A stretch of 64,000 bases of DNA from Nostocoides sp. HKS02 (lineage in GTDB: Bacteria > Actinomycetota > Actinomycetes > Actinomycetales > Dermatophilaceae). The stretch covers positions 2,728,001-2,792,000 of the forward strand of contig NZ_CP046121.1 of NCBI RefSeq assembly GCF_009707485.1, written 5' to 3'. Shown here one piece after another: positions 43,145-51,484 of this stretch (positions within the stretch are counted from its first letter, which is position 1; every line of letters starts with the position of its first letter). A model generated the notes under the pieces. The model made no database searches and was not told the origin of the DNA. It saw only the letters and a list, made by a program, of their open reading frames with translations. The translations under genes and the position numbers were made by a program.

Positions 43145-44510
43145 TCACTTCTTGTACTTCTTGGCGACCGCCTCGGCCAGCGACTGCCCCTTGTTGAGGG
43201 CGTCGTCGACGCTGGTCTGACCCGCGATCGCCGCGCTGACGTCCTGGCTCACCTTGGTGCCGAGGTCCGGGAACTCGGGGATGTCGATGAACTGGATGCC
43301 GGGTGCGGGCCGAGGCTGCACGCCTGCGTTGTTGGGGTCGGCCGACTCGATGGCGGACTTGGTTGCCTCGGCGAACGCGCCCGCGGCCTTGAGGTAGTCG
43401 GCGTTGGAGTAGGTCGACGCACGCTTGCCGGCCGGCACCCGCGACCACCCGAGCTGGGCGCCCACGAGCTGCTCGTACTCCTTGGACGAGGCCCAGGAGA
43501 TGAACTTCCAGGCGTTGTCCTTGTTCTTGCTCGCCTGCTGGACCGCCCAGGCCCACGTGTACAGCCAACCCGAGCTGGCGGTCTTGTCGACCGGTGCCGG
43601 TGCGTAGCCGAACTTGCCCTTGTTGGGTGAGTCGGTGGCCTCCAGTGACCCGGCTGCGGACGTCGCGTCGTACCACATGGCCGTCTTGCCCTGGTTGAGG
43701 TTGTTGAGGCACTCGGTGAACCCGGCCTGCGGCGCCCCGGCCTCGCCATGGGCGCGCACGAGGTTCACGTAGAAGTTCACGGCCGCCTTGAACTCGGGGG
43801 GCGTTGACCTTGGCGGTCCAGTCCTTGTCGAACCAGGTACCGCCGAAGGTGTTGACGACGGTGGTCAGCGGTGCGAACACCTGGCCCCAGCCGGGCTGGC
43901 CGCGCAGGCAGATGCCCTTCATTCCGGGCTGCGCGCCGTCGACCTTCGCGGCCATGTCGGCGACCTGTGCCCAGGTGGGCTTGGCCGGCATGGTGATGCC
44001 CTTGGCCGCCAGGACGTCCTTGCGGTACATCAGGAACGAGGACTCGCCGTAGAACGGCTCGCCGTAGACCTTGCCGTCGACGCTCAGCGAGGTCGCCATC
44101 GGCTTGAGGATGTCGGACTGGTCGAACGCCGTGTCCTTCGAGATGTAGTCGTCCAATGGGGCGACCCACTTGTTCTTCGCATAGATCGGGATCTCGAAGT
44201 TGCTCAACGTGGCGACGTCGTACTGGCCCGCCTGGCTGGAGAACTCCTGGCTGATCTTGTCGCGGACGTCGTTCTCCGGGAGCACGGTGAAGTTCACCTT
44301 GATCCCGGTCTTCTTCGTGAAGTTGTCGGCTGTCAGCTTCTGGAGGTCGACCATCTGCGGGTTGTTGACCATCAGCACGTTGACCGCGCCACCACCGCCC
44401 GTCCCGCCGCCACCGGCCCCGCCGCCGCCGCCGGCGCCGGAACAGCCCGTCAGACCAGCGGCCACCACCGCCGTGACGCCCACCAGCGCCGTGAACTTCA
44501 TGCGAGACAT
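43145..44510 (-). CDS. polyol ABC transporter substrate-binding lipoprotein (frame broken)
   Basis: A 454-aa family-1 binding protein after correction. The lipoprotein signal has lipobox LTGC with Cys23, followed by a Gly-rich linker of alternating Gly/Ala runs. The mature fold runs from VNVLMVNNPQMVDLQKL to VDDALNKGQSLAEAVAKKYKK. The frame breaks inside the G6 run 43796-43801 (expected G5): before it VNAP, after it EFKAAVNFYVNLVRAHGEAG. This is a homopolymer miscount. It is the first gene of the operon, behind a promoter at 44563-44591, and should collect mannitol, sorbitol or arabitol outside the membrane. Confidence 0.88.
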
Positions 44511-44531
44511 CGGTCCTCCTCGTTGACGTCC

Positions 44532-44591
44532 GCGCTCATCTGAGCGCTACTATGCACAAACGAGTAAAGAACGGGATGCGGGACTTGTCAA
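44532..44591 (-). promoter_or_regulatory. promoter and operator-like palindrome of the polyol operon
   Basis: Read on the minus strand, TTGACA (44591-44586) and TTTACT (44568-44563) are separated by 17 bases, a good sigma-70-type promoter. Between it and the binding-protein ATG (44510) lies an exact inverted repeat GCGCTCA(TC)TGAGCGC at 44532-44547, placed where a repressor would act. The gap also serves the divergent SorC-type gene (44622), so that regulator is the likely ligand of this site. Confidence 0.6.
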
Positions 44592-44621
44592 CAGGTAGTC
44601 CGGAGAGGTGAGATTGCGGCC

Positions 44622-45566
44622 GTGGCTGAAACCGGCGGACCTGCGGAGCTCGTGCTGTGGGCTGCCGTCGCGCGGCGCTACTACGTGAAGGGGCAGTCCA
44701 AGGTCGACATCGCCGAAGCGCTGGGGATCAGCAGGTTCAAGGTCGCGCGCATGCTCGACGCGGCCCGTGAGAGCGGAATGGTCCGCATCGAGATCGTCCG
44801 CCAGGGCTCGCTGGACGTGGACGCCTCGGCCCGGCTCGCCGAGCGGTTCCACCTCGAGCACGCCGTGGTGATCGAGCACAGCGACACCGATGTCGCCGCG
44901 ATCCGGCACCAGCTCGGCACCGCCGCTGCCGAGCTGCTCACCGAGATCGTGGAGAAGGGTGACGTCCTCGGCCTGCCCTGGTCGCGCAACGTCCATGCGA
45001 CGGTGGCGGCGCTGACCAGCCTGCCCCCCGTCGAGGTGGTCCAGCTCACCGGTGCCATCGCACTGCCCGACCTCGACAGCAGCGCTGTCGACATCGTGCG
45101 GAGGGCGTCGCGGGTGGCGGGCGGCACCGCCACGGTGTTCTACGCCCCGTTCGTCATGGACAGCAAGGCCAGCGCCGACACCCTGCGCCGCCAGCCCGCC
45201 GTGGCCCAGGGTCTGGCCAGGGCCGCGGCCGTCACCAAGGCCGTCGTGGGCATCGGGCGCTGGGCGCCCGGCGAGTCGACCATCCACGACCTGCTCGATC
45301 CTGCGGAGCAGCAGGAGCTCGCGAGCCGAGGCGTGTGCGGTGAGCTGGCCGGCGTCTTCTTCGACGAAAGTGGAAAGACGTTGCGCCCCAAGGTCGCTGC
45401 GCGCCTCATCACCCTCGACCCGGACTCGTTGGCCCGCATCCCGAACGTGATCGCCGTCGTCTCCGGGGCGTCGAAGGCACCGGCTGTGCGGGCGGCCTTG
45501 GAGGGCGGTCTCATCCACGGCCTGGTCACCGACGCCCCCCTGGCCGACGCACTCCTCAGCAGCTAG
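44622..45566 (+). CDS. SorC/DeoR-type sugar-responsive transcriptional regulator
   Basis: A 314-aa regulator of the SorC family. The N-terminal HTH is in ARRYYVKGQSKVDIAEALG and ISRFKVARMLDAARESGMV (about 17-53). The C-terminal sugar-phosphate-binding domain has VLGLPWSRNVHATVAAL and VVQLTGAIALPDLDSS, the normal effector pocket region. It starts at GTG 44622, with GGAGAGGTGAG upstream. Being divergent from the polyol operon, it most likely binds the shared 111-base gap and responds to a phosphorylated intermediate such as xylulose-5-phosphate. Confidence 0.9.
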   Translation: MAETGGPAELVLWAAVARRYYVKGQSKVDIAEALGISRFKVARMLDAARESGMVRIEIVRQGSLDVDASARLAERFHLEHAVVIEHSDTDVAAIRHQLGTAAAELLTEIVEKGDVLGLPWSRNVHATVAALTSLPPVEVVQLTGAIALPDLDSSAVDIVRRASRVAGGTATVFYAPFVMDSKASADTLRRQPAVAQGLARAAAVTKAVVGIGRWAPGESTIHDLLDPAEQQELASRGVCGELAGVFFDESGKTLRPKVAARLITLDPDSLARIPNVIAVVSGASKAPAVRAALEGGLIHGLVTDAPLADALLSS

Positions 45567-45654
45567 CTGGGGCGCGGGGCGGCCGGGCGAACGGCCGCAC
45601 CAACCCACCACCTCTTGCGCAAAAGGCCCGAACCGGGCATAGTCGACTCTCAGA

Positions 45655-45668
45655 TGTAAGCGCTTTCA
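45655..45668. promoter_or_regulatory. LacI/GalR-type operator
   Basis: TGTAAGCGCTTTCA is a near-perfect 14-bp palindrome that agrees with the LacI-family box (TGNAANCGNTTNCA). It ends 16 bases before the ATG of the lacI-type gene, so it should mediate autoregulation and control of the coupled transport and glycosidase genes. A weak promoter, TTGCGC (45615) and CATAGT (45638), lies just upstream. Confidence 0.8.
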
Positions 45669-45684
45669 ACGAGGAAGGCACCTG

Positions 45685-46767
45685 ATGGCCGCGACAGCTG
45701 GGCACCCCGCCGGGGCGACGATCTACTCCGTCGCCGAGCGTGCGGGCGTCTCCATCGCGTCGGTCTCCCGGGTGCTCCAGGGCTCGACAGCGGTCTCCGA
45801 CCGGACCCGTGACCGCGTCCTCCAGGCTGTCGACGACCTGCGGTACGTGCCCCTTTCAGCCGCGCGCAGCCTGGCGGTCCGCCACCACGAGGCGCACGGC
45901 CTGGTGCTCCCCGAGCTCTCCGGTCCGTACTACTCCGAGTTGGTGCTGGGGTTCGAGTCCAGGGCTTCGGAGCTCGGCCAGAGCGTGGTGCTCATCCTCG
46001 CCGAAGGCAAGCACGACCTCACCCGCGCGGTCCGCAAGCTGGCCACCCGCGTCGACGGCATCGCGATGCTCGGTTCCGCAGCGATCCCCGAGGCCACGGT
46101 CACCGCGCTGCACGGCAGCAAGCCCGTGGTCCTCATCGCCGGTGAGGCCCTGCCGGACATCGACGCGATCAGCGCCGAGAACACCTCGAGCGCCCAAGCC
46201 CTCACCGAACACCTGCTCGCTCACGGGCGCCGCAAGCTCCTCTTCGTCGGCGATCCCGATGCAGGCCCGGACATCCGCGACCGGTATGCCGGCTTCGTCG
46301 CCGCCCACGCGAAGCGTCGCCGTCGCGCGGCCCCGCCGGTGCGGATCCCGTTGCGCGAGAGCGCAGGCACGGTCATGGCCGACGGCGTCCTCACGGGCGA
46401 GCACGTCGCCGACGCACTCGTCTGTGCCAACGACGAGCTGGCGCTCGCGATCATGAAACGCCTCCGCGAGGGCGGCGTGCGCACGCCTGACGACCTCGCC
46501 ATCGTCGGCTGGGACGACGCGATGACCGCGCGGTACATCGAGCCGGGTCTCACGACCGTGCGGCAGCCGGTGCGCGAGCTCGGCGCCTTGGCGGCAGACC
46601 GCCTGCACGCCCGGATCACCGGCGCCGCAGCCGAGCAGAGCACCCAGGTCATCCCCACCCACCTGGTCATCAGGTCCTCGTGCGGGTGCGCAGCTGCACT
46701 CGACACACCCCTCCCGCCGCGCCCGCGGCATACGAAGAACCGCACCCAAGGAAAGAGAACACCATGA
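45685..46767 (+). CDS. LacI-family transcriptional repressor
   Basis: A 360-aa regulator. The N-terminal HTH is TIYSVAERAGVSIASVSRVL (13-32) with hinge LRYVPLSAARSLA. The periplasmic-binding-like effector domain spans about 70-340. It has a Cys pair near the end (SSCGCAAAL). The stop overlaps the start of the binding-protein gene (ATGA at 46764-46767), so the regulator heads its own operon of ABC importer, glucanase and beta-glucosidase. The operator at 45655-45668 fits this protein. The inducer is probably an imported gluco-oligosaccharide. Confidence 0.93.
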   Translation: MAATAGHPAGATIYSVAERAGVSIASVSRVLQGSTAVSDRTRDRVLQAVDDLRYVPLSAARSLAVRHHEAHGLVLPELSGPYYSELVLGFESRASELGQSVVLILAEGKHDLTRAVRKLATRVDGIAMLGSAAIPEATVTALHGSKPVVLIAGEALPDIDAISAENTSSAQALTEHLLAHGRRKLLFVGDPDAGPDIRDRYAGFVAAHAKRRRRAAPPVRIPLRESAGTVMADGVLTGEHVADALVCANDELALAIMKRLREGGVRTPDDLAIVGWDDAMTARYIEPGLTTVRQPVRELGALAADRLHARITGAAAEQSTQVIPTHLVIRSSCGCAAALDTPLPPRPRHTKNRTQGKRTP

Positions 46768-48041
46768 TGAGACGCACCCCCGTGCTGGCCGTCGCCACCT
46801 TGGCGGCCACAGCGCTCACCCTGACGGCCTGTGGGCGTGGCAGCAGCGGCGCCACCACCGATACGGCCAAGGACATCAGCGGCGGCAAGGCCACCGGCAC
46901 CATCACCGTGTGGGCGATGGGCGCCGAGGGCGAGAAGCTGCCCGCGCTCGCCAAGCAGTTCGAAGCCGCCAACCCGGGTGTCAAGGTCAACGTCACCGCC
47001 ATCCCGTGGGACTCCGCACACGACAAGTTCACGACCGCGATCACGGCAGGCTCGACCCCCGACGCCGCGATGGTCGGCACCACCTGGATGGGTGAGTTCG
47101 CCGGCCTCGACGCGCTCGACCCGACGCCGTCGTCCATCGACAAGTCGCAGTTCTTCCCTGGCGCGCAGAAGACCACCGAGGTCAACGGCACCTCGTACGG
47201 CATCCCGTGGTACGTCGAGACGCGCCTGGTCTACTACCGCACCGACCTCGCCAAGAAGGCCGGCTTCGACGCCGCTCCCACCGACTGGCAGGGCCTCAAG
47301 TCGATGGCCAAGGCGATGCAGACCAAGGCCGGCGCCAAGTGGGGCATGGGATTCCAGGCTGGCGGCACGGGATCCTGGCAGTCGATCATGCCCTTCGCGT
47401 GGTCGGACGACGCCAACCTCGCCAAGGACGGTGGCAAGGGCTACAACTTCGACAGCCCGCAGGTGCTCGACGCAGTGAAGTACTACCAGAGCTACTTCAC
47501 CGACGGGATCTCCGACAAGGCTGCTCCCGCGACGCCGACGACCGAGCCCGACTTCGTCAGCGGCAAGGTCCCGATGTTCATCTCCGGCCCGTGGGAGATG
47601 TCCGCGGTGGAGAAGCTCGGTGGAGCCGGCTTCAAGGACAAGTACAACGTCATGCAGATCCCGGCGAAGACCAAGTCCTCGTCGTTCGTCGGTGGATCCG
47701 ACCTCGCGGTGTTCAAGAAGTCCAAGAACCGCGACACCGCCTGGAAGTTCGTCAAGTGGCTGGCCGACCCGAAGGTCCAGATCCAGTGGTACCAGTCGGC
47801 GACCGACCTCCCGTCGGTGTCCGCGGCCTGGAGCGACCCGTCGCTCAGCGGTGACAAGAAGCTGGCCGTGTTCGGCGAGCAGCTCAAGACCGCTCAGGCG
47901 CCGCCGAGCTTCGCCACCTGGGAGCAGGTCGTCGCGAACTTCGACACCGCGATGGAGAAGGTCACCAAGCAGGGTGCCGACCCGGCCGCCGCGCTGAAGT
48001 CCGTTCAGCAGCAGGCCGATTCGATCGGCACCGGCAAGTAG
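46764..48041 (+). CDS. sugar ABC transporter substrate-binding lipoprotein
   Basis: A 425-aa family-1 binding protein. The lipoprotein signal ends LTLTAC with Cys23. The mature protein begins GTITVWAMGAEGEKLPALAKQ and includes the classic FVGGSDLAVFKKSKNRDTAWKF segment (in two parts) of oligosaccharide-binding proteins. It starts at ATG 46764, overlapping the lacI stop; an ATG at 46767 is also possible. The partners are two permeases directly downstream. The ligand is inferred as a gluco-oligosaccharide from the GH144-like and GH3 genes in the same operon. Confidence 0.92.
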   Translation: MMRRTPVLAVATLAATALTLTACGRGSSGATTDTAKDISGGKATGTITVWAMGAEGEKLPALAKQFEAANPGVKVNVTAIPWDSAHDKFTTAITAGSTPDAAMVGTTWMGEFAGLDALDPTPSSIDKSQFFPGAQKTTEVNGTSYGIPWYVETRLVYYRTDLAKKAGFDAAPTDWQGLKSMAKAMQTKAGAKWGMGFQAGGTGSWQSIMPFAWSDDANLAKDGGKGYNFDSPQVLDAVKYYQSYFTDGISDKAAPATPTTEPDFVSGKVPMFISGPWEMSAVEKLGGAGFKDKYNVMQIPAKTKSSSFVGGSDLAVFKKSKNRDTAWKFVKWLADPKVQIQWYQSATDLPSVSAAWSDPSLSGDKKLAVFGEQLKTAQAPPSFATWEQVVANFDTAMEKVTKQGADPAAALKSVQQQADSIGTGK

Positions 48042-48043
48042 AG

Positions 48044-48998
48044 ATGGCTGCCACCGTTGAGGTGACCCCCACCGGGGAGGCGGGCCAGCGCCCGTCCCCC
48101 CCGGCGGGGAGGCGCCCGGGCCGCATCACGGCGACAGGGGGTGGCCGCGTGGACCCTAGCCCTCCCGTTCTGCCTGTTGTTCCTCGTGTTCACCGCGTGG
48201 CCCGTGGTCCAGTCGCTCTTCATGAGCATCACCGACACCCGGGCCCGCGACCTGCGAACACCCTTCGCGGTGGACATCGTCGGATTCTCCAACTACAGCA
48301 AGGCGTTCGCGGACCCGCTCTTCCGCCAGGCGGCGCTCAACACCGGCTACTTCGTCCTCGTCGGGATGCCGCTCACGATCCTCGTGGCGCTGGCCGCTGC
48401 CGTCGCCCTGGACCGGGGCATCTCTCGCTTCCGGTCCGCGTTCCGGCTGGGCTTCTACACGCCGGTGATCACCTCGATCGTGGCCGTCGCCGTCGTCTGG
48501 CGGTTCCTGCTGCAGACCGACTTCGGTCTCATCAACACGGTCCTCGGCTGGGTCGGCATCACCGGGCCCAACTGGCTCGGCGACCCGCACTGGGCCATGC
48601 CGGGACTGATCCTCATGGCCACCTGGCGCAACTTCGGCACCGGTATGATCATCTTCCTCGCCGGTCTGCAGGCCGTCCCCTGGGCGCTGCACGAGGCCGC
48701 CTCGATCGACGGCGCCAACGGCTGGCAGCGGTTCCGCCACATCACGCTCCCGCTGCTGCGGCCCACCATGCTGTTTGTCTGCGTCACCACCGGCATCGGC
48801 TACCTCCAGTTCTTCGAGGAGCCGTACGTGATGACCAACGGCGGACCGCTGAGCAGCACCATCTCGCTGTCCATGTACACGGTCAAGCAGTTCGGCTTCG
48901 GCAACTACGGCTACGCGGCCTCGATGAGCTACCTCATCTTCGTCGTCATCGCGGTCGTGACGGCCCTGCAGTTCCGGCTGCTGCGAGACAACACGTGA
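48044..48998 (+). CDS. sugar ABC transporter permease, MalF-type (frame broken near N-terminus)
   Basis: About 317 aa after correction. The gene begins MAATVEVTPTGEAGQRPS two bases after the binding-protein stop. The transmembrane part VAAWTLALPFCLLFLVF continues in another frame. Dropping one base from C7 (48097-48103) or from G5 (48137-48141) joins them; the C7 run is the likelier miscount and gives SRRQGVAAWTLALP. The docking loop ALHEAASIDGANGWQRFRHI is intact. It pairs with the MalG-type permease seven bases downstream. No ATPase gene is nearby. Confidence 0.88.
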
Positions 48999-49005
48999 GG
49001 ACGCC

Positions 49006-49833
49006 ATGACCGGTACCCGCAGGCTCTCGAACTGGTGGCTTTACGCGATCCTCCTCGTCGCGCTCGTCGCCGTCATGGCGCCGTTCGTGTGGATGGTCCT
49101 GGGGAGCTTCAAGACTCAGGGCGAGCTGCTCCAGAGTCCCCCCACCTGGTGGCCGCAGCACGCCACGCTCGACAACTACAGCCAGCTGTTCTCGCGGCTG
49201 AACTTCAGCCAGTACTTCCTCAACTCGACAATCGTGGCCGTCGCTGTCACGGCCGGCAACCTGCTCTTCTGCTCCATGGTCGGCTATGCCCTCGCGATGC
49301 TCGAGTTCCCCGGTCGCAGGGCGCTGTTCCTCGTCGTCATGGGCACGCTCCTGGTGCCCGGAGTGGTGACGTTCGTGCCACTGTTCGTGCTCGTCACCAA
49401 CCTCGGCCTGACGAACACGCTGCCGGGGCTCATCCTCCCGTTCCTGGTCAGCCCGTTCGGCGTGTTCCTCATGCGCCAGTTCATCCTCGGGCTGCCCCGC
49501 GACCTGCTCGATGCGGGGCGGGTCGACGGCGCCGGCGAGCTGCGCATCTTCGCGCGGATCTTCCTGCCGCTGTGCGGGCCGGCGCTGGCCACCCTCGGAA
49601 TCCTGACCTTCCTCGGCAGCTGGAACAACTTCTTGTGGCCCCTGGTGGTCGCCCAACAGGAGGACAAGTACACGCTGCCCGTCGCCTTGGCGCTCTACGC
49701 GAAGGGCCAGAACTCCACCCAGTACGGCCTGCTCCTCGCGGGCGCCACCGTGGTCGTCCTCCCGATCCTCGCCATCTTCCTGGTCTTCCAGCGCCGCGTC
49801 ATCGAAGGCATCGCGACCACCGGCATCAAGTGA
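49006..49833 (+). CDS. sugar ABC transporter permease, MalG-type
   Basis: A 275-aa permease with six helices. The start MTGTRRLSNWWLYAILLVALVA leads into the first membrane segment, and the docking loop is DLLDAGRVDGAGELRIFARI (about 166-185). The C-terminal end VIEGIATTGIK is typical of MalG-type subunits. It lies seven bases after the MalF-type gene and 25 before the glucanase gene. The pair should import oligosaccharides produced outside by the Tat-exported enzyme encoded next. Confidence 0.93.
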   Translation: MTGTRRLSNWWLYAILLVALVAVMAPFVWMVLGSFKTQGELLQSPPTWWPQHATLDNYSQLFSRLNFSQYFLNSTIVAVAVTAGNLLFCSMVGYALAMLEFPGRRALFLVVMGTLLVPGVVTFVPLFVLVTNLGLTNTLPGLILPFLVSPFGVFLMRQFILGLPRDLLDAGRVDGAGELRIFARIFLPLCGPALATLGILTFLGSWNNFLWPLVVAQQEDKYTLPVALALYAKGQNSTQYGLLLAGATVVVLPILAIFLVFQRRVIEGIATTGIK

Positions 49834-49858
49834 ACCCACTCTGATTGGAGCCCACCCC

Positions 49859-51484
49859 ATGGCCACCATCTCGTCCCCTGCTGTCTCCAGCCCGACCCGA
49901 CGCCAGCTCCTCGTGGGTGTGAGCGCCGCCGCCGCTGTCGGCCTGACCGCCAGCCGCGCGTCCGCGAGCGTCTTCGGCACACCGGCATACGTCCCGTCCG
50001 CGGGTGCGTCCGCCCTGGACCCGGTCCGCGTGCACGGGTGGGCCGCCGACACGTGGCGCAGCCTCGTCGCCATGACGGACCCCAAGACCGGTCTGCCCGC
50101 TGACAACATCCCCGCGTCGCTCGCGGCCGCAGACCGTTCGGCCTACACGTCCCCGACCAACATCGGCGGTTACCTCTGGTCGACCGTCGTGGCCCGAGAC
50201 CTCGGAATCATCAATCCGGGGGAGTGCACCAGGCGCCTGATCCAGACCCTGAAGACGCTGCTGCGCATGCAGCACCACACCCCGAGCGGGATGTACTACA
50301 ACTGGTACGACGAGTCGAATGGCGCCGTCATCACGACGTGGCCCGGATCCGGCGACCGGGTCTACCCCTTCCTGTCCAGTGTCGACAACGGCTGGCTCGG
50401 GGCGGCCCTGCGGGTGGTCATGGGTGCTGACGCGGGCGCGGCCCCGATGGCTGGCCGCATCTTCCAGCGCATGCGCTGGGACATGTTCTACGACACCAAT
50501 GTCCCGCTGAAGCCGGGCCTGATCCACGGCGGCTTCTACGACGCCCCACCGCCGCCCAACTTCTCCGGGTTCACCGGCAACCACATCGGGGTCGGGCCGG
50601 ATGTCTGGTACACCAACCACCACTACGACACGACCGTGTCGGAGACGCGGATCACCAGCTACCTCGGCATCATCACGGGGCAGATCCCCGGCGCCCAGTA
50701 CTACGCGATGTGGCGCACTTTCCCCGCCAGCTGTGACTGGAGCTGGCAGGAGATGCAGCCCGTGGGCGAGTACCGCACCTACTTCGGCAACAACGTCTAC
50801 GAGGGCGCCTACACCTATCGGGGGATGCACATCGTTCCGGGTTGGGGCGGCAGCATGTTCGAGGAGCTCATGCCCGACATGTTCGTGCCCGAGTCGAGCT
50901 GGGCGCCGCGGTCGTGGGGGATCAACCACCCGCTGCACGTCCGCGCCCAGCGCGAGCACGGCCTCATCGATGCCGGGTACGGCTACTGGGGATTCTCTCC
51001 GTCGAGCAACCCGGCTGGCGGTTACCGAGAGTACGGCGTCGATGCCCTCGGCCTTGCGCCCGGCGACCACGTGAACGATCCGGGCTACGGCTACTTCTCC
51101 GACCAGGAGATGACCAACTACGACGTCGGGTTCGGCACCTGCCGCGCGGCGACGAACCCGAACCCGCACTACGGCGACGGCGTCGTCACCCCGCACGCGT
51201 CGTTCCTGGCCATGATGCACGAGCCCCAGCAGGCGTATGCCAACCTCGTGGGCATCCAGGAGGGCCTCAAGGCCTACGGCACGGGCGGGTTCTTCGACGC
51301 TGCCAGCGTGCACTCCCACCAGGTCGCCCGCCGCTACCTGTCGCTGGACCAGGCCATGGTCATGGGCTCGATTGGAAATGTCCTGGCAGACAACGTGATC
51401 CGGCGCGCCTTCAGCACCCGGGAGGTCGAGCGCGCCTTGCGGCCGGTCATCGGCGTCGAGGAGTTCGGGGCGGGAATCGCGTGA
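49859..51484 (+). CDS. Tat-exported GH144-like (glucoamylase-fold) glucanase
   Basis: A 541-aa secreted protein. The Tat-type leader has TRRQLLVGVSAAAAVGLTAS, with a likely cut after SRASA near residue 37. The mature protein resembles the PF10091/GH144 (alpha/alpha)6 group: YLWSTVVARDLGI, TPSGMYYNWYDESNG, FLSSVDNGWLGAALRVV, RGMHIVPGWGGSMFEELMPD and WGINHPLHVRAQREHG. Known GH144 enzymes are endo-beta-1,2-glucanases, so beta-1,2-glucan is the inferred substrate. It is Tyr/Trp/Asp-rich as carbohydrate enzymes are. GTGA overlap couples it to the GH3 gene. Confidence 0.78.
   Translation: MATISSPAVSSPTRRQLLVGVSAAAAVGLTASRASASVFGTPAYVPSAGASALDPVRVHGWAADTWRSLVAMTDPKTGLPADNIPASLAAADRSAYTSPTNIGGYLWSTVVARDLGIINPGECTRRLIQTLKTLLRMQHHTPSGMYYNWYDESNGAVITTWPGSGDRVYPFLSSVDNGWLGAALRVVMGADAGAAPMAGRIFQRMRWDMFYDTNVPLKPGLIHGGFYDAPPPPNFSGFTGNHIGVGPDVWYTNHHYDTTVSETRITSYLGIITGQIPGAQYYAMWRTFPASCDWSWQEMQPVGEYRTYFGNNVYEGAYTYRGMHIVPGWGGSMFEELMPDMFVPESSWAPRSWGINHPLHVRAQREHGLIDAGYGYWGFSPSSNPAGGYREYGVDALGLAPGDHVNDPGYGYFSDQEMTNYDVGFGTCRAATNPNPHYGDGVVTPHASFLAMMHEPQQAYANLVGIQEGLKAYGTGGFFDAASVHSHQVARRYLSLDQAMVMGSIGNVLADNVIRRAFSTREVERALRPVIGVEEFGAGIA

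Noticed and set aside
44400..44440. Gly-codon-rich GC repeat near the polyol binding protein as a separate repeat element
   Set aside because: It encodes the Gly/Ala linker after the lipobox, a common feature of actinobacterial lipoproteins.
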